Assembly: GCA_031551355.1 (NCBI GenBank)
Contig: JAVBNT010000020.1
Span: forward strand, 104,808 to 168,807
Source of the DNA: JAVBNT01 sp031551355
GTDB taxonomy: Bacteria > Vulcanimicrobiota > CADAWZ01
Length of the DNA stretch: 64,000 nucleotides
Reading direction: 5' to 3'
Part shown: piece by piece, positions 60,985 through 64,000 of the stretch
How the letters are laid out: the number at the start of each line of letters is the position of its first letter
Numbering within the stretch: the first letter of the stretch is position 1
The notes under the pieces: model-generated
The model's database searches: none
What the model saw: only the letters and a program-made list of their open reading frames with translations
Told to the model about the DNA's origin: nothing
Position numbers and translations under genes: made by a program

Positions 60985-61986
60985 ATGTGCAGAAAAATTA
61001 TACTTCCATCAGTTGTTTTATCGTTGGCTCTTATTTGCGTTTTTTTTGTTTCCGTTTGTATTGGAATGGAAACTTATTCTCCCTCTTATATATTCAATCA
61101 GATCTCAGGGTTTCTGTTTGCGCCTGCCGCTCCATCGGTTGACTCGGTTATTATAATGGATATACGTATTCCGCGAGTTCTTTTATCAATGTTTGTCGGA
61201 GCATCTCTTTCTCTTGCCGGAGCGGCATTTCAGGGATTATTGAGAAACCCTCTTGCCGACCCTTATATTGTCGGCACGTCTTCAGGGGCTGCTCTGGGTG
61301 CTTCAATAGCGGTAGTGCTGAATCTGTCTTTTATGTCTTCCCCTGTTTTGATATTTGCTTTTTTGGGTTCTGTTCTTGTGATGTCCGTTGTATATTTTAT
61401 GTCAATAAGGTCGGGACGGCTTTCTGTTGAGACCTTTCTGTTGTCCGGAGTCATTGCCGGTGCTTTTTGCAGCTCGTTTGTGTCGTTTCTGATGACTGTT
61501 GCTGGCAAGGATATGCCGAGAATTGTATGGTGGCTTATGGGCAGCTTTTCAGGCAGAGAGGACTGGGGCTATGTTTTGTTTATGCTGCCGTATTTTCTCA
61601 TTGGGTTTGTGATACTCATACTATGCTCAAACTCCCTGAATCTTTTATCAATGGGAGAAGATGTCGCTATCTCTAAAGGAATAAATGTAGAGCGTTCAAA
61701 AATATTGGTAATTTTTGCCGCCTGCCTTTTAACTGCGGTATCTGTTTCCGTTGCCGGCACTATCGGTTTTGTCGGTTTTATGATCCCGCATGTGATGAGA
61801 CGTATTTACGGAGGCGATCACCGTATCCTTATGTTGTCATCGGCATTTGGCGGCGCTGTTTTTCTGGCGCTTGCCGATACGCTTTCAAGGGTTTGTTTTT
61901 CTTCGGCGGAACTGCCGGTCGGAGTCATTACCGCCCTTATGGGAGCGCCGTTTTTCTTCTTTATTCTGAGAAAGAGAATGTTGTGA
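60985..61986 (+). CDS. btuC: corrinoid ABC transporter permease (BtuC-like)
   Basis: 333 residues from the ATG at 60985, five bases after btuF; an earlier in-frame ATG lies inside btuF. About ten membrane helices with the FecCD signature RIPRVLLSMFVGASLSLAGA, GLLRNPLADPYIVGTSSGAALGAS and GTIGFVGFMIPHVMRRI (ATPase-contact loop). It forms the membrane channel for BtuF-delivered corrinoid. Confidence 0.92.
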   Translation: MCRKIILPSVVLSLALICVFFVSVCIGMETYSPSYIFNQISGFLFAPAAPSVDSVIIMDIRIPRVLLSMFVGASLSLAGAAFQGLLRNPLADPYIVGTSSGAALGASIAVVLNLSFMSSPVLIFAFLGSVLVMSVVYFMSIRSGRLSVETFLLSGVIAGAFCSSFVSFLMTVAGKDMPRIVWWLMGSFSGREDWGYVLFMLPYFLIGFVILILCSNSLNLLSMGEDVAISKGINVERSKILVIFAACLLTAVSVSVAGTIGFVGFMIPHVMRRIYGGDHRILMLSSAFGGAVFLALADTLSRVCFSSAELPVGVITALMGAPFFFFILRKRML

Positions 61987-61990
61987 GTTT

Positions 61991-62761
61991 ATGAATTTTG
62001 AAGCCAGATCACTTTCTTATCAATATGCTAAAGGATTCGGTATAGACGATATTTCCCTGAAACTTGAAAGCGGCAGTTTTTATGCGCTTATGGGGCCGAA
62101 TGGCTGCGGTAAATCTACGCTTTTGCGTCTTCTTTCCGCCGTGGCGAAACCTAAAAAAGGCTGCGTTCTTGTTGACGGAAACGATCTTTTTGCCATGAAG
62201 CCGCTTAAGAGGGCCTCGATTGTTTCGTTTTTGCCGCAGACGTTGTCGTGTGATTTTCCCTACTCCTGCCGTGAAGTTGTTTCTTTCGGCAGAATCGCTT
62301 TTTCCAGGTTTTTTCCTTCCGATGATGATGAAAAGATATTTGAAGATGTGATGAAAATGACGGGAACGATGCACCTTGCCGACAGAAAAATTACCGAAAT
62401 ATCCGGCGGGGAAATGCAAAGGGTTATGCTGGCCCAGGCACTGGCGCAGCAGTCTTCCGTTCTTATATTGGATGAGCCGGTTTCCCACCTGGATATTGCA
62501 TGCCAGACTGAAATAATGTCTCTTTTGTCTGCGTTGGCATATGAAAAAAATCTCCTGATCATTGCCTCGGTTCATGAACTCAGTCTGGCGTTTTCTTTCT
62601 GCAGGGAACTTGTTTTTATGAAGGGCGGAGCAATTGCAGCCTATGGGCATTCTGATGACATATTGACGGAAGCCCTGCTAAATGAAGTCTATGGTATTGA
62701 CGCCGGTCTTATTGATTTTTCCGGAAGTAAGGTTCCGGTTGTGAGAAAGAGCCGGCGGTAA
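61991..62761 (+). CDS. btuD: corrinoid ABC transporter ATPase (BtuD-like)
   Basis: 256 residues. Walker A GPNGCGKSTLLRL near 35-47, Q-loop SFLPQT, signature ISGGEMQRVMLAQALAQ, Walker B VLILDEPVSHLD and the switch His in SVHELSL. It powers BtuC. Spacing to btuC is 4 bp, so all three genes are one riboswitch-controlled operon. Confidence 0.92.
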   Translation: MNFEARSLSYQYAKGFGIDDISLKLESGSFYALMGPNGCGKSTLLRLLSAVAKPKKGCVLVDGNDLFAMKPLKRASIVSFLPQTLSCDFPYSCREVVSFGRIAFSRFFPSDDDEKIFEDVMKMTGTMHLADRKITEISGGEMQRVMLAQALAQQSSVLILDEPVSHLDIACQTEIMSLLSALAYEKNLLIIASVHELSLAFSFCRELVFMKGGAIAAYGHSDDILTEALLNEVYGIDAGLIDFSGSKVPVVRKSRR

Positions 62762-62942
62762 CTTTTTTACAGGTGTTCGTTACCGGGATTTTGCTAACAT
62801 TGTTTGCGGCACGGTCCCTGGTTTTTAATATTTACAAGGCCTTAAATCCGCTTAAAGGTTTATCCGTTTCTTTCATAGAAGATTTTATTTTAAATAATTT
62901 GCTGGCATGCAATAATATTTGCAATAAAAATTGGAGGAATTT

Positions 62943-63674
62943 ATGCCGAAAATCGATTATTACGAATGGTACAGCCATCGTGTAAACAGGAATATGGGTG
63001 TTGTAAGGTATGGGCACTGGGGACCGCCTTTGATTTATTTTCCGACTTGCGGCGGCAATCACGGAGAATTTGGCTACTATGGCCTTGAGCATGATTTACA
63101 ATGGTTTCTTGATGCCGGTAAGATTCAGATATTTTGTGTTGACAGCACAAATATGGATACCTGGTATAACCCGTATCTTCATCCGGCAGACAGGGTTCAT
63201 GGATTTGCCGCTTATGAATCGTATATTGTGGACGAGGTAATTCCTCTGGTTCGCAATCTTGCTCATAACGATTACATTGGCTGTGCGGGCTTTAGTCTGG
63301 GAGGATACACTTCCTTTAATATGGCATGCAGGCATACCGATATTTTCCGTCTGGCAATATCGCTTGGCGGCGTTTTTGATATCAGTGAGTTTTTGGGGGG
63401 ATATCATGACGGCAATGTGTATTTTCAGAATCCGGTAGAATACCTCGCTAATATGTGGGATTCCGGGCAGCTTGACGTGTTCAGATATCATAACCGTCTG
63501 GTTCTTCTCGGCGGAGCTAACGATCCGTTTGTAGACTCTACAGTACAGCTTCACCATCTGCTTAACCGCCAGGGAATTGTTCATCACTATGAAATATGGG
63601 ATCCGCCGTGCGATCATCACGAGTTTTGGTGGAAAAAGCAAATGCCTTATCTGCTGGGTAAGTTTTACGTCTGA
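62943..63674 (+). CDS. esterase-like alpha/beta hydrolase
   Basis: 243 residues from the ATG at 62943, with TTGGAGG upstream. The fold and motifs are of the esterase D/YbbA type: LIYFPTCGGNHGEF (oxyanion region), nucleophile Ser118 in CAGFSLGGYTS, acid Asp near 194 in GGANDPFVD and His near 226 in CDHHEFWW. No signal peptide. Its opening MPKIDYYEWYSHRVNRNMGVV is typical of bacterial proteins annotated as putative esterase. Substrate unknown. It lies 180 bp after btuD and before the repeat at 63811. Confidence 0.82.
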   Translation: MPKIDYYEWYSHRVNRNMGVVRYGHWGPPLIYFPTCGGNHGEFGYYGLEHDLQWFLDAGKIQIFCVDSTNMDTWYNPYLHPADRVHGFAAYESYIVDEVIPLVRNLAHNDYIGCAGFSLGGYTSFNMACRHTDIFRLAISLGGVFDISEFLGGYHDGNVYFQNPVEYLANMWDSGQLDVFRYHNRLVLLGGANDPFVDSTVQLHHLLNRQGIVHHYEIWDPPCDHHEFWWKKQMPYLLGKFYV

Positions 63675-63810
63675 TTTTTTCTTTGTTCTTATCTTCTTAG
63701 AAAATTAAGATGTCTCTCACAGAGGGCACGGAGTCCACGGAGATATTACCTGTAAAAAAACTCTCCCGTGTTCTTCCTCTTCTCCGGGTGAGTCACCTTT
63801 CTGTCATAAA

Positions 63811-63843
63811 AAAGGGGCTGTCGTGATAACGGCGGCCCCTTTA
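63811..63843 (+). terminator. rho-independent terminator after esterase gene
   Basis: AAAGGGGCTGTCG, loop TGATAA, CGGCGGCCCCTTT form a 13-bp stem with two G-U pairs. It equals the left end of the 54637 element and ends the plus-strand transcript. Confidence 0.85.
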
Positions 63844-64000
63844 ACATGGAATAAAAGATAACGATCACCGGGCTTAGCCCGGTTCAAATATAATTGTAAA
63901 AATGGTGAAAAATTAAGAAAAGAATAGCAAAAGGCTATAAAGCAAACTATTTTTCGCCATTTTCTGTCGTGCTAAGTGGGGCGTTATAGACCCCCGTAGA
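63811..64000. repeat. structured intergenic repeat element, copy 2 (cut by window end)
   Basis: Same order as copy 1: terminator stem, hairpin ACCGGGC/GCCCGGT followed by AAATATAAT, long-range AAAATGGTGAAAAA with TTTTTCGCCATTTT, and the left arm of the right hairpin GTCGTGCTAAGTGGGG. The stems differ in sequence from copy 1 but pair equally well. The right end lies outside the window. Confidence 0.65.

Larger units (their letters stand above)
63675..64000. other. terminal gap with known-type and new repeats
   Basis: At 63710-63745 a CACAGAGGGCACGGAG / CCACGGAG word series occurs, of a type common in intergenic DNA of many bacteria. From 63811 on the gap holds copy 2 of the structured element. 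Confidence 0.6.

Overview
The window reads as a chromosomal segment of a diderm (outer-membrane) bacterium from a poorly sampled lineage. It encodes an ABC exporter of the O-antigen/capsule type (Wzm/Wzt), the murein-recycling ligase Mpl (so meso-diaminopimelate peptidoglycan), a PilQ-like AMIN/STN protein and a BtuFCD corrinoid importer. Base composition is moderately AT-rich and intergenic hairpins are frequent. I see no plasmid, phage or rRNA genes. The gene mix (archaeal-type TrpRS, Tim44-like protein, EcsC-like protein, PfaA/PfaD lipid synthase) would suit an uncultivated candidate phylum, but I cannot name the taxon from sequence alone.

Region 1 (1-18.0 kb, minus strand) is a surface-polysaccharide locus. 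Several GT2, GT4 and fused GT2-GT4 glycosyltransferases surround a three-step UDP-GlcNAc to UDP-L-6-deoxy-HexNAc pathway (4,6-dehydratase/5-epimerase, reductase, 2-epimerase) and a separate cupin epimerase. Wzt and Wzm export the polymer, and two large GT-C-like membrane proteins lie at the upstream end. Three of the glycosyltransferases begin with near-identical GT2 modules joined to different C-terminal halves.

Region 2 (18.2-20.5 kb, plus strand) carries an FGGY sugar kinase, an FmdB-like zinc-ribbon protein and a small isolated transcription unit: a good promoter, TTAACAA repeats, a 39-codon ORF and a 23-bp-stem hairpin.

Region 3 (20.5-26.7 kb, minus) is a compact gene set: DHH phosphoesterase, two unrelated HAD phosphatases, a beta-repeat protein of unknown function, an M20 carboxypeptidase, a Tim44-like zinc-ribbon membrane protein and a DUF3592-like protein. 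Region 4 (27.0-39.0 kb, minus) runs from PfaD through a 2,114-residue PfaA-like synthase (KS-AT-3xACP-KR-DH) to a NapH-like ferredoxin membrane protein, a GH13 amylase and a radical SAM enzyme.

Region 5 (39-52.6 kb) is mixed: EcsC-like protein, PTPS/QueD-like enzyme with a zinc ribbon, RapZ-YvcK, a Cys-rich CCG-like protein, small lipoproteins, Mpl, the PilQ-like protein and ornithine aminotransferase. Region 6 (52.7-64 kb) is mostly plus strand: TrpRS-uridine kinase, a TPR lipoprotein (minus), rpsO-pnp, then a cobalamin riboswitch and terminator controlling btuFCD, and an esterase-like hydrolase.

The most unusual items are a structured repeat element after two genes (54.6 and 63.8 kb) whose two copies fold alike through compensating base changes, the PfaA+PfaD synthase without PfaB/PfaC, the seven-repeat GxIG protein at 23.7-24.3 kb, and the orphan transcription unit at 20.2-20.5 kb.
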